Origin: Pseudoduganella violaceinigra DSM 15887 | GTDB taxonomy: Bacteria; Pseudomonadota; Gammaproteobacteria; Burkholderiales; Burkholderiaceae_D | Reading direction: 5' to 3' | Length of the DNA stretch: 64,000 bases | Assembly (NCBI RefSeq): GCF_000425385.1 | Contig: NZ_KE384357.1 | Span: 146,579 to 210,578, forward strand | In this document: positions 29,370 to 39,019 of the stretch, one piece after another | Position numbering within the stretch: position 1 is the stretch's first letter | Layout: the number at the start of each line of letters is the position of its first letter | Program-made: the position numbers and the translations under genes | Notes under the pieces: model-generated | The model's input: the letters and a program-made list of their open reading frames with translations, nothing else | What the model was told of the DNA's origin: nothing | Databases searched by the model: none

Positions 29370-32336
29370 TCAGCCGGCGAAGCGTTCTATATTGCAGATG
29401 GTCGTCTTGGTCTCCTGCATCATGGTGACCGCGTCGTAGCCATAGGTTGTGGCCGTGTTGACCGCCTCGCCGCGCACGAGCGGCGCCGCGCCTTCGGGGT
29501 AGAACTCCAGCAGGTCCCTGCCCTGCCACCAGCCGGAGAAGTGGAACGGAATGAAAGCCGTGTCCACGCCCACGCGCGGCGTCACCAGCGCCCTCACCTT
29601 GATGCGCGCACCGGTCGGCGTCGATACGATCACGTAATCGCCGTTGCGGATGCCGCGCTCGGAAGCGGCCGTCGGATTGATCTCGACGAAATTCTCCTGC
29701 TGCAGTTCGGCCAGCCAGGGGTTGGAACGGGTTTCCTCGCCGCCGCCTTCGTACTCCACCAGGCGGCCCGATGTCAGGATGATCGGGAACTTCTTCGCCA
29801 GACCATCGTCGACAGCCTTCTGTTGCACGGTCTTGTACAGGGTCGGCATGCGCCAGAAGGCCTTCTTGTCGTCGTGGGTCGGGTACTTGGCCACCAGATC
29901 GGGCCGCGTGCCGAACAGCGGTTCGCGATGCAGCGGCACCGGGTCGGGGAAATTCCACACCACGGCGCGCGCCTTGGCGTTCCCGAACGGATGCACGCCG
30001 TGCACCTTCAGGCACACGCGCTGGATGCCGCCGGACAGGTCGGTCTTCCAGTTCTTGCCCTCGGCAGCCAGCTTCTCGGTGTCGGTGAGGTCGTCCCACC
30101 AGCCCAGTTTTTTCAGCAGCACATGGTCGAATTCAGGATAACCCGTCGTGATATCGGCGCCCTTGGAGCAGGAACCGTCTTCGGCCAGCAGGTTGACGCC
30201 ATCGCGCTCCACACCGAAGTTGGCGCGGAAATTGCCGCCGCCGTCCATCACGTGCTGGCTGTTGTCGTACAGGTTGGGCGAGCCGGGATGCTTGAGTTCC
30301 GGGGTGCCGTAGCAAGGCCACGGCAGGCCGAAATAGTCGCCCGTCAGGTCATAGCCGGTTTCCGCGTCCTTGCCGCCTTTGCAGCGCAGGGTCTTGACGT
30401 CGAACATGTGCATATTGCGCATGTGCGCCTTCAGCCGTTCCGGCGACTGGCCGGTGTAGCCGATGGTCCAGCTGCCGCGGTTGATCTCGCGCAGCATCGA
30501 TTCGGGTTCGGGCTCCATCATATTGCCCTTGCCCGGCACCAGTTTCAGCTTCGCCGCCAGCTGCTTGCCGAAGCCCAGCTTTTCCGCCAGCTGGTACATG
30601 ATCATGTGGTCGGTGCGCGACTCGAACAGCGGCTCGATCACTTTCTCGCGCCATTGCACCGAGCGGTTGGAGGCCGTCACCGAGCCGGAAGTTTCGAACT
30701 GCGTGGCGGCCGGCAGCAGGTAGACGGCGCGGTTCGGGTTGAGATCCTGGCCTTCCGCTTTCATTGCGGCCATGGCGGCCGTGGCGGAGGGATAGGGGTC
30801 GATCACCACCAGCATTTCCAGCTTGTCCATGGCCTTCTTCATTTCCAGCCCGCGCGTCTGCGAATTTGGCGCATGGCCCCAGAAGAAGACTGCCTTGACG
30901 TTGCTGTCCTGGTCGATCAGCTCATTTTTCTCCAGCACCGCATCGACCCAGCGCGACACGGTGGTGCCGGATTTCTCCATCATGGCCTGCGATGCGAACT
31001 GGCTCTTGACCCATTCGTAATCGACGCCCCATACCGCGCACCAGTGCTTCCAGGCGCCGGCGGCCAGGCCGTAATACGCCGGCAGCGAGTCGGGGTTCGG
31101 GCCGACGTCCGTCGCCCCCTGCACATTGTCGTGGCCACGGAAGATATTGGTACCGCCGCCACTCTTGCCCACGTTGCCCAGCGCCAGCTGCAGGATGCAG
31201 GATGCGCGCACGATGGCATTGCCGATGGTGTGCTGGGTCTGGCCCATGCACCAGACCACGGTGGACGGACGGTTTTTGGCCATTGTTTCGGCGGCCTGCA
31301 GTACCTGGGCCTCCGGTACGCCGCAGGCTTCCTCCACTTTATCCGGCGTCCACTTGGCCACCTCTTCGCGCACCTTGTCCATGCCGTAGACGCGCGCCGC
31401 GATGTATTCCTTGTCTTCCCAGCCGTTCTTGAAGATATGCCACAGCATCCCGTACAGGAAGGGAATGTCGGATCCCGAACGGATGCGGATGTACTGGTCG
31501 GATTTCGCAGCCGTACGCGTATAGCGCGGGTCGACCACAATCATTTTGCAGCCGTTTTCCTTGGAATGCAGCATGTGCAGCATGGAGACCGGGTGGGCTT
31601 CCGCCGCATTGGAACCGATATACATGGCCGCCTTGGCGTTCTGCATATCGTTATAGCTGTTGGTCATGGCGCCGTAGCCCCAGGTGTTAGCCACGCCCGC
31701 CACCGTGGTGGAGTGGCAGATGCGCGCCTGGTGATCGCAGTTATTGGTGCCGAAGAAGGAAACGAATTTACGCAGCAGCGCCGCTTGCTCGTTGTTGTGC
31801 TTCGACGAGCCGACGAAGAACACGGAATCCGGGCCATCCTTCTTTTTCATGTCCAGCAGCTTGGCCGCGATTTCCTGCAAGGCCTGGTCCCAGCTGATGC
31901 GCTGGTATTTGCCGTTCACCAGTTTCATCGGATACTTCAGGCGGTATTCGCCGTGGCCATGCTCGCGCAGGGCCGCGCCCTTGGCGCAATGCGAACCGAG
32001 GTTGATCGGCGAATCGAACACGGGCTCCTGCCTGATCCAGATGCCGTTCTCCACCACCGCATCGACCGCGCAGCCCACCGAACAGTGGCTGCAGACCGTA
32101 CGCCGCACGAGCTGCTTGCTTTCTCCGCCGGCAGAGGCAGGTTCCTTGGCTTGCGCCTTGCGCATCAGCGAAAGCTGCGTGGCCGCCAGCCCGATACCGA
32201 CACCGATGCCGGAACGCTTCAGGAAAGCGCGCCGGTCCATCGTCGGCAAGGCGCGCGCCAGGCTGCCCTCCAGGCTTGCCGCAAAACGTCCAGGCGCACG
32301 GGGGCCGGACGGACCTTTACGTGTAAGGAGCATCAT
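29370..32336 (-). CDS. fdoG: Formate dehydrogenase alpha subunit, molybdopterin type, Cys form
   Basis: 988 residues. Twin-arginine signal (DRRAFLKRSGIGVGIG, residues 34-49), 4Fe-4S motif with Cys82, Cys85, Cys89 and Cys117, and the molybdenum ligand position at Cys207 (QARICHSTTVAG), where E. coli FdnG and FdoG use selenocysteine. The molybdopterin domains follow (GSNAAEAHPVSM, DPRYTRTAAKSD, CMGQTQHTIGN, TSGRLVEYEGGGEETRSN). Oxidises formate in the periplasm. There is no TGA in frame and no SECIS-type context, so this is a standard-cysteine enzyme. Confidence 0.95.
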   Translation of the reverse strand: MMLLTRKGPSGPRAPGRFAASLEGSLARALPTMDRRAFLKRSGIGVGIGLAATQLSLMRKAQAKEPASAGGESKQLVRRTVCSHCSVGCAVDAVVENGIWIRQEPVFDSPINLGSHCAKGAALREHGHGEYRLKYPMKLVNGKYQRISWDQALQEIAAKLLDMKKKDGPDSVFFVGSSKHNNEQAALLRKFVSFFGTNNCDHQARICHSTTVAGVANTWGYGAMTNSYNDMQNAKAAMYIGSNAAEAHPVSMLHMLHSKENGCKMIVVDPRYTRTAAKSDQYIRIRSGSDIPFLYGMLWHIFKNGWEDKEYIAARVYGMDKVREEVAKWTPDKVEEACGVPEAQVLQAAETMAKNRPSTVVWCMGQTQHTIGNAIVRASCILQLALGNVGKSGGGTNIFRGHDNVQGATDVGPNPDSLPAYYGLAAGAWKHWCAVWGVDYEWVKSQFASQAMMEKSGTTVSRWVDAVLEKNELIDQDSNVKAVFFWGHAPNSQTRGLEMKKAMDKLEMLVVIDPYPSATAAMAAMKAEGQDLNPNRAVYLLPAATQFETSGSVTASNRSVQWREKVIEPLFESRTDHMIMYQLAEKLGFGKQLAAKLKLVPGKGNMMEPEPESMLREINRGSWTIGYTGQSPERLKAHMRNMHMFDVKTLRCKGGKDAETGYDLTGDYFGLPWPCYGTPELKHPGSPNLYDNSQHVMDGGGNFRANFGVERDGVNLLAEDGSCSKGADITTGYPEFDHVLLKKLGWWDDLTDTEKLAAEGKNWKTDLSGGIQRVCLKVHGVHPFGNAKARAVVWNFPDPVPLHREPLFGTRPDLVAKYPTHDDKKAFWRMPTLYKTVQQKAVDDGLAKKFPIILTSGRLVEYEGGGEETRSNPWLAELQQENFVEINPTAASERGIRNGDYVIVSTPTGARIKVRALVTPRVGVDTAFIPFHFSGWWQGRDLLEFYPEGAAPLVRGEAVNTATTYGYDAVTMMQETKTTICNIERFAG

Positions 32337-32348
32337 CTTGCCCTCCGC

Positions 32349-32543
32349 TCAGATCTTGGTGGTGCGGTAGTACTTCTTGATATGGTCGGTGAGGCGGTAT
32401 CCGGTGCCGGGCGGCGGCTCGGCTTCCGCGGGCGGCGCCGCGACGGGTGGGCTGCTGGCCATTTTCGCAGCGACGCCGGCTGCGGCCAGTGCTCCCATGC
32501 TAGTGAAAAAAGACCGTCTTCCAGAGCGGGATTGCGTTGACAT
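32349..32543 (-). CDS. Formate dehydrogenase region TAT-signal peptide protein
   Basis: 64 residues with a twin-arginine signal (SGRRSFFTSMGALAAAGVAA) and a conserved tail YRLTDHIKKYYRTTKI. Matches the small TAT-targeted protein regularly found just upstream of fdh alpha genes in beta- and gammaproteobacteria (TIGR02811 type). Function unproven; the 12-base gap to alpha implies co-expression. Confidence 0.88.
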   Translation of the reverse strand: MSTQSRSGRRSFFTSMGALAAAGVAAKMASSPPVAAPPAEAEPPPGTGYRLTDHIKKYYRTTKI

Positions 32544-32614
32544 CGTAGACTCCCTTAGCCAACAACAGTTAGTCTTTTAACACTAGCACAAATGATCTAA
32601 CTATGCATTAACCA

Positions 32615-33175
32615 CTAAGCCATATCGAATGCCTGTCCCTCGACGTCGACGAAGCCGCGCGCCAGTCCGGCCACGGCGCGGTAGTACGCAGCCCCGGGAT
32701 GCGCATCGATGGCATCAAAAAGCTGGTGTGCCCAGGGTTGGATATGGGCAGTGAAGAATTCTTTTTGTGTTGCGATGTTGCCATGCAGCAGGCGCATTGC
32801 ATCGCACAGCGCGGCGAAATGGTCCTCGCTTTCGGACAGATTTTCAGAGCGCTCCAGACCTAGCCGTGCCAAGTCGCTGCGCAGGGCCAACAGCGGCTTC
32901 TCCATCAGGAAACCAGACAGGTAGTAAGAGCCGTACAACATGACTTCCGACTTGCCCACCCCAATAAACAGCGATTCGTATTCTTCCTTTGCGCGTTCGG
33001 CGGTGGTCTGGCTGCTGGCGGCCTGCAGGCCGCGCCAGGCATCGGCCAGCACGCCATCGCCTTCGATGGCCGCATCTTCGATCAATTCGAGCACGGCCTG
33101 CGACGGCGGCCCATAGAACAGCATCGACAGCACGCCATACAGTTCGGAACGCGCATATTCTTCGTCTTCGGTCAT
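32615..33175 (-). CDS. TorD/DmsD-family chaperone
   Basis: 186 residues, all-helical family features: ARSELYGVLSMLFYGPPSQ at the N-terminus, EEYESLFIGVGKSEVMLYGSYYLSG in the middle and a helical C-terminus. TorD-family proteins bind the TAT signal and guide molybdoenzyme cofactor insertion, here for the formate dehydrogenase alpha subunit. Overlaps the ferredoxin-like gene by 4 bases (ATGA). Confidence 0.88.
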   Translation of the reverse strand: MTEDEEYARSELYGVLSMLFYGPPSQAVLELIEDAAIEGDGVLADAWRGLQAASSQTTAERAKEEYESLFIGVGKSEVMLYGSYYLSGFLMEKPLLALRSDLARLGLERSENLSESEDHFAALCDAMRLLHGNIATQKEFFTAHIQPWAHQLFDAIDAHPGAAYYRAVAGLARGFVDVEGQAFDMA

Positions 33176-35262
33176 TGGCGTTTCACCTCAAGAATGGATA
33201 CTTCTTTGTCAGGCTGCATCATGTCGATAACGCGGCAGTCGGGACACATGCGCAACCGGTCAGGATTGCCGGCGAAGGCTCCGTGACTAGCAAGCTTGCT
33301 CACCATATTCTCCACCATTTGCAAGGTACCGAAAGCTTTTTGACACTTGATGCAGTGATACGGCTGGGCTTCGTTGAGCACGCGCGCCTGTTTTGCTGCG
33401 CTGCCCAACGCCAGGCGGGGCCGCAGCGACAGCGCCTGCTCGGGGCAGGTGTGCACGCACAGGCCGCACTGCACGCAATTCGATTCGGTGAAGCGCAGCT
33501 GCGGTAGTTGCGGATTGTCGGTCAATGCGGACTCGGGACAGGCCCCCACGCAGGCCATGCACAGCGTGCACTTGCCCGTGTCGATGGCGACGGCGCCGAA
33601 AGGCGCCCCTTCCGGAAGCGCGATCAGGTCGGGCGCCGCCGGCGCGTGCCGGGCCAGGTGCGCGAAGGCAAAGTCCAGCGTTTCCCGCTTGGCCGCCGCG
33701 GCGTGGAAAGCCGCTGCGGGAAGCATATCAACGCCGGGATTCGGGACAAACCGCTGCAACTCGCGGTCGAACTCCGCGGCATCGCGGGCGCGCAACAGAT
33801 GAAGCCTGATGCCTGTGTAGCCCATGCCATCGATAATCGCCTGCGCAATCGTCATTTGCTCCTGAAGTGCATCCACATATTGAGGCGCCTCGCCGCCTGA
33901 GGCCAGCAGCGCCACATCGGCGGCGCCATAGGCCACTGCGGCCAGCCACAGATCCATCCCGACCGACGCCACGTGATGGACCGCCAGAGGCAGCATCCGC
34001 GCCGGCACGCCTTGCGCGGCGCCGGCGGCGGCGAGTTGCCCAAGTTCGCGGACCAGCGCCCCGCCTTCCTCCCCGCTATGGATCAGGATCGCCGCGCGCG
34101 CGCCGCCGGCACGGGCATATGCCGCCAGCATTGCGCGGATTTGCTCGCCCAGATCCGGCGCGCGCGGCCAGGCATAGGTCAGCGCACCCGATGGGCAGAC
34201 GGTGGTGCAAGCGCCGCATCCGGCGCAAAGCTGGGGCGCCACCTTGATATGGTCGCCCGCAGAGGAAATAGCTTCGGCCGAGCAGATATCGATACATGCA
34301 TTGCAGCCCGGCTGCATGCTGCGGCTGTGGGCGCAAATGCTTTCCTTGTACTGGAAAAAGCGCGGCTTGCTGAACGTGCCGACCAGCTCCAGCATCTGCA
34401 GCGCAGCCCATGCCGCCGCCCCGTCATCCCCGCTTGGGGCGAAGTACCCTTGCGGCAGCTGGTGCATGCGAAGCAAAGGTGTCTCGCTCAAGTCAAACAC
34501 CAGGTCAAACTCACCGCTGCGCTCAGTTTCAACGCGGTCGAAATCGATTGCCGCCACCGCACCGCAAGCGGCGACGCAATCGCGGTGCGAGCGGCATGCC
34601 TCCAGGTCTATCTGGTATGCCAGGCTGATCGCCCCTTCCGGGCAAGCCTTCACGCAAGCATTGCAGCGCGTGCACAGTTCGAGGTCGATGGGATTTTTCT
34701 GCTGCCAGCTGACTTGAAAGGCGCCCAGCCAACCCTGGACATGCGGCTGCCCGCCACTGAACGTGGGCCAGGAATGGCCCGCCAGCGCCGCATCGCTCCC
34801 ATCTGTGAGCAGGACATTTACTTGCAATTGCCGTTCAAGCTTGCGCGCCCATGGCAGTACGCGCCGGGCAGGTCCCAACAGGAGAACACGGCCTTCAGAC
34901 TGGTATTCAACCTCCGGCACCGGTTCAGCATCGGGCAGGCGCGCGGCCGCCAGCAGGGCTGCCATCTTGGGCGTGGTTTGGCTGGCCTCTGTGCTCCAGC
35001 CGGAGGTTTCGCGCAGGTTCACAAAACGCAACGGCGCGACGACGGCTTTCATTTCCGCGAGTTCGCGGAAGAGCGGTTCTTCCTGCGTACAGCCGATGAC
35101 GATCCGCTCCGCCCCGTCCAGCGTTTGCAGGTATTCGTTGACCTCGCGCCTGCAAAGCTGGCTCGCCACCGGCAACGGCCCCTCTCCCAAGGCCTTGCCA
35201 ATGGCGGCGCCGTCCAATGGCATGGTGTTATTGCAGTTACAGATCCTCGTCTTTTGGCTCAT
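33172..35262 (-). CDS. Multi-cluster 4Fe-4S ferredoxin-like protein of fdh operon
   Basis: 696 residues. N-terminal part begins TRICNCNNTMPL and resembles the CobW/NADH-like electron carrier seen in fdh regions of Burkholderiales. Fe-S binding patterns: CTRCNACVKACPEGA, a CNACIDICSAEAI, CAGCGACTTVCPSGA, CTLCMACVGACPESA, CVQCGLCVHTCPEQA, plus a terminal CIKCQKAF ... MCPDCR that may bind zinc or iron. Likely an electron carrier or assembly factor for the dehydrogenase; biochemical role not established in what I know. Confidence 0.85.
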   Translation of the reverse strand: MSQKTRICNCNNTMPLDGAAIGKALGEGPLPVASQLCRREVNEYLQTLDGAERIVIGCTQEEPLFRELAEMKAVVAPLRFVNLRETSGWSTEASQTTPKMAALLAAARLPDAEPVPEVEYQSEGRVLLLGPARRVLPWARKLERQLQVNVLLTDGSDAALAGHSWPTFSGGQPHVQGWLGAFQVSWQQKNPIDLELCTRCNACVKACPEGAISLAYQIDLEACRSHRDCVAACGAVAAIDFDRVETERSGEFDLVFDLSETPLLRMHQLPQGYFAPSGDDGAAAWAALQMLELVGTFSKPRFFQYKESICAHSRSMQPGCNACIDICSAEAISSAGDHIKVAPQLCAGCGACTTVCPSGALTYAWPRAPDLGEQIRAMLAAYARAGGARAAILIHSGEEGGALVRELGQLAAAGAAQGVPARMLPLAVHHVASVGMDLWLAAVAYGAADVALLASGGEAPQYVDALQEQMTIAQAIIDGMGYTGIRLHLLRARDAAEFDRELQRFVPNPGVDMLPAAAFHAAAAKRETLDFAFAHLARHAPAAPDLIALPEGAPFGAVAIDTGKCTLCMACVGACPESALTDNPQLPQLRFTESNCVQCGLCVHTCPEQALSLRPRLALGSAAKQARVLNEAQPYHCIKCQKAFGTLQMVENMVSKLASHGAFAGNPDRLRMCPDCRVIDMMQPDKEVSILEVKRQ

Positions 35263-35629
35263 CGTCTTCTTCCGCTGCGAATTCGCGCGCGATCAGGTTC
35301 TTGGCATGATTGAGGGCTGCCACCATCAGGGGAGTCAGGGGTTCGAATTTGTTGTAGTCGTCGATGTAGGTATCGAGACCGTCCATCACATTGAAATGCG
35401 GATCGGCAAACAACTTCTTCAAGGCCGCGCGGCGGATCGCCTCGTCGACGCCGCGCGCCACGAAGGGTTTGAAGTCCGAATCGCTGGTCAATTGTTCGAC
35501 CTGTTCCAGCGTGGGAGCGGGCACGGATTCTGTTTCAGCCGACGCCGCGACAGGGAGCGCTTGCGCGGGCTCCGGCGGGGATTCGGCCTTGACGCGCGAC
35601 CAGCGGGCGAAGAATGTCTCAGCGGCCAT
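35237..35629 (-). CDS. DUF3306 protein
   Basis: 130 residues from ATG 35629 (MAAETFFARWSRVKAE). The DUF3306 core is visible in LTSDSDFKPFVARGVDEAIR and ALKKLFADPHFNVMDGLDTY, with a short acidic tail. Always found beside DUF3305 in formate dehydrogenase operons; the function is not known to me. Its 3' end overlaps the ferredoxin-like gene start by 26 bases and its start overlaps DUF3305 by 11. Confidence 0.88.
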   Translation of the reverse strand: MAAETFFARWSRVKAESPPEPAQALPVAASAETESVPAPTLEQVEQLTSDSDFKPFVARGVDEAIRRAALKKLFADPHFNVMDGLDTYIDDYNKFEPLTPLMVAALNHAKNLIAREFAAEEDDEPKDEDL

Positions 35630-36128
35630 GGCGCCCCGTCCCCTCTTCGCGCGCCATCTGCTGCACGGCGGCCCCGCCTTCAAAGGATGGCCGGCGGCGC
35701 TTGCCCTTCGGTTCGGGGCGGTAATACTCCGCCACGAAGGCGCCGAGCCGCTCCACGATTTCAGAAGGCAAAAGCAAGGTATCCACCTGCTCGCCGCCAT
35801 CCATCAGCCGTGCGGCTTCGTTGTAGGACAAAGTCACGCATTGGGGCACCGCCACGTCGTCCTCCAGCCGCCACATGATGAACCAGCACGGGGCCCCGGA
35901 ATCGAGGTTCAGGAAATAGCCTTCCGCCTCATCGGAATACAAGCGCGTCGAAAGGCCCGGATAGAGCCACAAGGTCTCGGAGGGATCATCGCGCAGGCAG
36001 CGCGGCGGCCCGCCCGGCAACGGAGACAGCACAACCTCCGCCGGCAGCCACTGGAATGGCTGCCAGTTGCTCTTCAAAGGCTTGCGCTGCATGAGCACAG
36101 CGATACTGAGTGCATCTGTTTCCACCAT
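35619..36128 (-). CDS. DUF3305 protein
   Basis: 169 residues from ATG 36128, preceded by GGGG, shorter than the longest open frame because the 20 preceding codons fall near the divergent asparaginase promoter. Core features: LSIAVLMQRKPLKSNWQPFQ and a WRLEDDVAVPQCVTLSYNEAARLMDGGEQVDTL region. First gene of the fdh operon, with the promoter in the 86-base gap before the divergent asparaginase gene. Confidence 0.87.
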   Translation of the reverse strand: MVETDALSIAVLMQRKPLKSNWQPFQWLPAEVVLSPLPGGPPRCLRDDPSETLWLYPGLSTRLYSDEAEGYFLNLDSGAPCWFIMWRLEDDVAVPQCVTLSYNEAARLMDGGEQVDTLLLPSEIVERLGAFVAEYYRPEPKGKRRRPSFEGGAAVQQMAREEGTGRHGR

Positions 36129-36214
36129 CCCCCCGGCTATCAAGAAGATATAACAATACTGCCTTAGATTTAGTAAGATGCGCAACATTCCCGAAATCAG
36201 CCAAAGGAGATCGC

Positions 36215-37282
36215 ATGCAACGTTTCAAGCCCGCGCAGTTCATTTTCACCCTGTTCGCCTTCCTGATGGCGTTCAGCGTGCATGCGCAGAAACTTCCTAA
36301 CGTAACTATTCTGGCCACAGGCGGCACCATTGCGGGCACTGGCGCCAGCTCCACCACCACGGTCGGCTACACCGCCGCTACCGTTGGCGTGCAGCAATTG
36401 ATCAATGCCGTACCGGAACTGTCCAAGATCGCTACCGTTACTGGCGAGCAAGTGTTCCAGATCGCCTCCGAAAGCATGACCAACGACCATTGGCTGACCC
36501 TGGGCAAGCGCGTCAACACCCTGCTGGCCCAGCCAAACGTGGATGGCATCGTGATCACCCACGGCACCGACACCCTGGAAGAGACCGCCTACTTCCTGAA
36601 CCTGGTGGTCAAGTCGCGCAAGCCGGTTGTGCTGGTCGGCGCCATGCGTCCGGGCACCGCTTTGTCGGCAGACGGCCCGATCAACCTGTATAACGCGGTA
36701 TTAATTGCCGGCAGCCAGGAAGCAATTGGCAAAGGCGTGCTGGTGGCCTTGGGCGATCAAATCCATGGCGCGCGCGATGTCACCAAGACCAATACCTCGA
36801 CGCCGGATTCCTTTAAAACTCCGGAATTGGGCATGCTGGGTTATATCCAGGGTCCCAAAGCCCACTTCTATCACACCTCTACCCGCAAACACACCGTCGA
36901 CACCGAATTCGATATTTCGAACCTGAGCGTGCTGCCGCAAGTCGACATTGTTTATGGCTATGCGAATATGAATCCTGTGGCGCTGAATGCCTTTATCGCC
37001 GCCGGCGCCAAAGGTATTGTGCACGCCGGCACCGGCGATGGCAGCCTGGCCGCAAAAGTAAAACCGGATCTGATTGCCGCCCGCAAGAATGGCACGGTTA
37101 TCGTGCGCGCCAGCCGCGTTGGTAACGGCATCCTGGCCCGCAATGGTGAAGCGAATGACGATGAATTGGACTTTGTGGTGGCCGATACGCTGAATCCGCA
37201 AAAAGCCCGCATCCTGCTGATGCTGGGTATGACCAAGACCACGAATACCAAAGAACTGCAGCGCATGTTCTACATGTATTAA
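36215..37282 (+). CDS. ansB: Type II (periplasmic) L-asparaginase
   Basis: 355 residues with ribosome site AAAGGAGA. Signal peptide (ends MAFSVHA), then the two signatures of the family: ILATGGTIAGTG with catalytic Thr38, and VITHGTDTLEETAYFL. Downstream AMRPGTALSADGPINL is conserved too. Hydrolyses asparagine (often also glutamine) in the periplasm. Own terminator follows; divergent from the fdh operon. Confidence 0.94.
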   Translation: MQRFKPAQFIFTLFAFLMAFSVHAQKLPNVTILATGGTIAGTGASSTTTVGYTAATVGVQQLINAVPELSKIATVTGEQVFQIASESMTNDHWLTLGKRVNTLLAQPNVDGIVITHGTDTLEETAYFLNLVVKSRKPVVLVGAMRPGTALSADGPINLYNAVLIAGSQEAIGKGVLVALGDQIHGARDVTKTNTSTPDSFKTPELGMLGYIQGPKAHFYHTSTRKHTVDTEFDISNLSVLPQVDIVYGYANMNPVALNAFIAAGAKGIVHAGTGDGSLAAKVKPDLIAARKNGTVIVRASRVGNGILARNGEANDDELDFVVADTLNPQKARILLMLGMTKTTNTKELQRMFYMY

Positions 37283-37288
37283 TGCATG

Positions 37289-37314
37289 GGCCCGCCAAGT
37301 GCGGGCCTTTTTTT
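37289..37314 (+). terminator. Rho-independent terminator after asparaginase
   Basis: GGCCCGC / GCGGGCC stem, CAAGT loop, seven Ts. Confidence 0.94.
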
Positions 37315-37358
37315 CGCCCTTCGCGCCAACAATTGGCGCGATTACGCCAGCTTTCGGC

Positions 37359-38258
37359 TTAGCGATCCAGCGCCCGCCCTGCAGCGGCAAGCACCTGTTC
37401 AGTGAGCATTTCCAGCTTTGGCGACTGGATACGCCATGAATGCCAATACAGCTGAATATCCAGGTATTTACCCGGTACTAAATCCCCCAATTTCCCCGCA
37501 TCGAGCAAGGATTTATATTGCTGGCGCGGTAGCATTCCGTATCCCATGCCGAGCCGGATCGATTCGACAAATGGATCGCTGGAAGGAACGTAATGGACCG
37601 GATAGGAGCCAAGCGGCAGCCCCAGTTCGCGCTCGATGAATATCGTTTGCAGCGAGTCTTTACGGTCGAAAAACATCACCGGCGCCTTGCGGGCTGCTTC
37701 GCGCGTGAATCCATCGGGGAACCAGCGTTTTACAAAATCCGGCTGGGCCAATAAACGGTAGCGCATAAAGCCCAAATGCTGTGAACGGCAGCCGCGCATC
37801 GGTTCCGGCTCACTGGAAACGCCCGCCAGCACCAAACCCTTTTCGAACAGCGAATATGTATGATCCTGGTCGTCGAGGATTATCTCCAGCAGGATGTTTT
37901 CACGGTTCAGGAATTGGCTCAGCTCGGGCAAAAACCAGGTGCCAAGCGTGTCGTTATTGACGGCCACCGGAATGCGCGGGGGCATCGCCTCCTCCGCCTT
38001 TAAATCGGCCAGGAATTCCTGCTCCATTAATCGGCTACGGCGTAGATATTGCACCAGGCGCTGGCCGGCGCTGGTCAAACGGGCTGGCCGGCTGCGAATC
38101 AACAGCGGCGCGCCCACCGCCGACTCCAGGCCGCTAACCCGCTGCGAGACCGCCGACGGGGTCAGATGCAGCATGGCTGCAGCCTGTTCGAAACTACCGG
38201 AATCGATCACCGCCAGCAGGGCCTCTCCCTGTCGCGCATCTGGAATCATCCGCGCCAC
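37359..38258 (-). CDS. argP: LysR-type regulator, ArgP/LysG family
   Basis: 299 residues. N-terminal winged helix-turn-helix (ARQGEALLAVIDSGSFEQAAAMLHLTPSAVSQRVSGLE) and the ArgP-type effector domain (IPVAVNNDTLGTWFLPEL). ArgP/LysG senses basic amino acids and activates the divergent exporter argO/lysE, which is exactly the neighbour here. A start three codons further in (MIPDARQ) is also possible. Confidence 0.88.
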   Translation of the reverse strand: MARMIPDARQGEALLAVIDSGSFEQAAAMLHLTPSAVSQRVSGLESAVGAPLLIRSRPARLTSAGQRLVQYLRRSRLMEQEFLADLKAEEAMPPRIPVAVNNDTLGTWFLPELSQFLNRENILLEIILDDQDHTYSLFEKGLVLAGVSSEPEPMRGCRSQHLGFMRYRLLAQPDFVKRWFPDGFTREAARKAPVMFFDRKDSLQTIFIERELGLPLGSYPVHYVPSSDPFVESIRLGMGYGMLPRQQYKSLLDAGKLGDLVPGKYLDIQLYWHSWRIQSPKLEMLTEQVLAAAGRALDR

Positions 38259-38355
38259 TCCTTTAGCAAAATTAATGAATACTGAAACATCTTAATTAAG
38301 CTTCATTTGGAAGGCCAGCGGCGGCAGAATCTGGACTCCACAACAGGAGTAAAAA

Positions 38356-38958
38356 ATGCAGAGTTACGTAAATGGCTTAGGACTTGGCGCCAGCCTGATC
38401 ATGGCAATTGGCGCGCAAAATGCACACGTTTTGCGGATGGGCATCAAGCGCCAGCATGTGGTGCTGACGGTGACAGCCTGCATTGCAATCGACGTGGTGC
38501 TGATCGCCCTGGGCGTGGCGGGCGCCGGAGCGATGATCCAGGATTCACCCTTGCTGCTGGCGGCGGCGCGCTGGGGCGGCGCAGCTTTCCTACTGTGGTA
38601 TGGCTTGCGCAGCTGGCGTTCGATGTTGACGCCCAAGTCCCTGGCCGCCGGCACTGCAGCCGCGGCGCCGGACGCACGCCAGGCGCTGGCCAGCGTAGTC
38701 GCCCTGTCCCTGCTCAACCCGCACGTCTACCTTGATACCGTTGTGCTGCTTGGATCGGTTGGCGGCAGCTACCCGGATGGCCAGCGCCTGGGCTTTTCGG
38801 CAGGCGCCATGACAGCCTCCCTTTTATGGTTCACCGCGCTGGGCTTCGGCGCCACGCGGCTGGCAGGCTTCTTTGGGCAACCCATGGCCTGGAAATGCAT
38901 CGAAGGACTAACCGGCGCCGTCATGCTGGCCCTGGCCGCGGGGCTCCTTTTCAGCTGA
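38356..38958 (+). CDS. argO: LysE/ArgO-family basic amino acid exporter
   Basis: 200 residues, six predicted membrane helices; LysE signature GLGLGASLIMAIGAQNAHVLRMGIKRQHV near the N-terminus and LNPHVYLDTVVLLGS in the middle. Exports lysine/arginine to avoid toxic build-up. Divergent from its likely activator, 97 bases apart. Confidence 0.92.
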   Translation: MQSYVNGLGLGASLIMAIGAQNAHVLRMGIKRQHVVLTVTACIAIDVVLIALGVAGAGAMIQDSPLLLAAARWGGAAFLLWYGLRSWRSMLTPKSLAAGTAAAAPDARQALASVVALSLLNPHVYLDTVVLLGSVGGSYPDGQRLGFSAGAMTASLLWFTALGFGATRLAGFFGQPMAWKCIEGLTGAVMLALAAGLLFS

Positions 38959-39019
38959 TCGCTGTTGGATTTCAGAGACGGCAACAAATCCCCGGCAAGA
39001 TTGCGGGGTAAGATTTTGC

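Noticed and set aside
29370..32336. Possible selenocysteine in formate dehydrogenase alpha
   Set aside because: The codon at the Sec position is a cysteine codon and no TGA is in frame.
29190..32540. 1116-codon open frame on the plus strand opposite formate dehydrogenase alpha/beta
   Set aside because: Long frames antisense to high-GC genes are usual; no signal, ribosome site or domain supports it.
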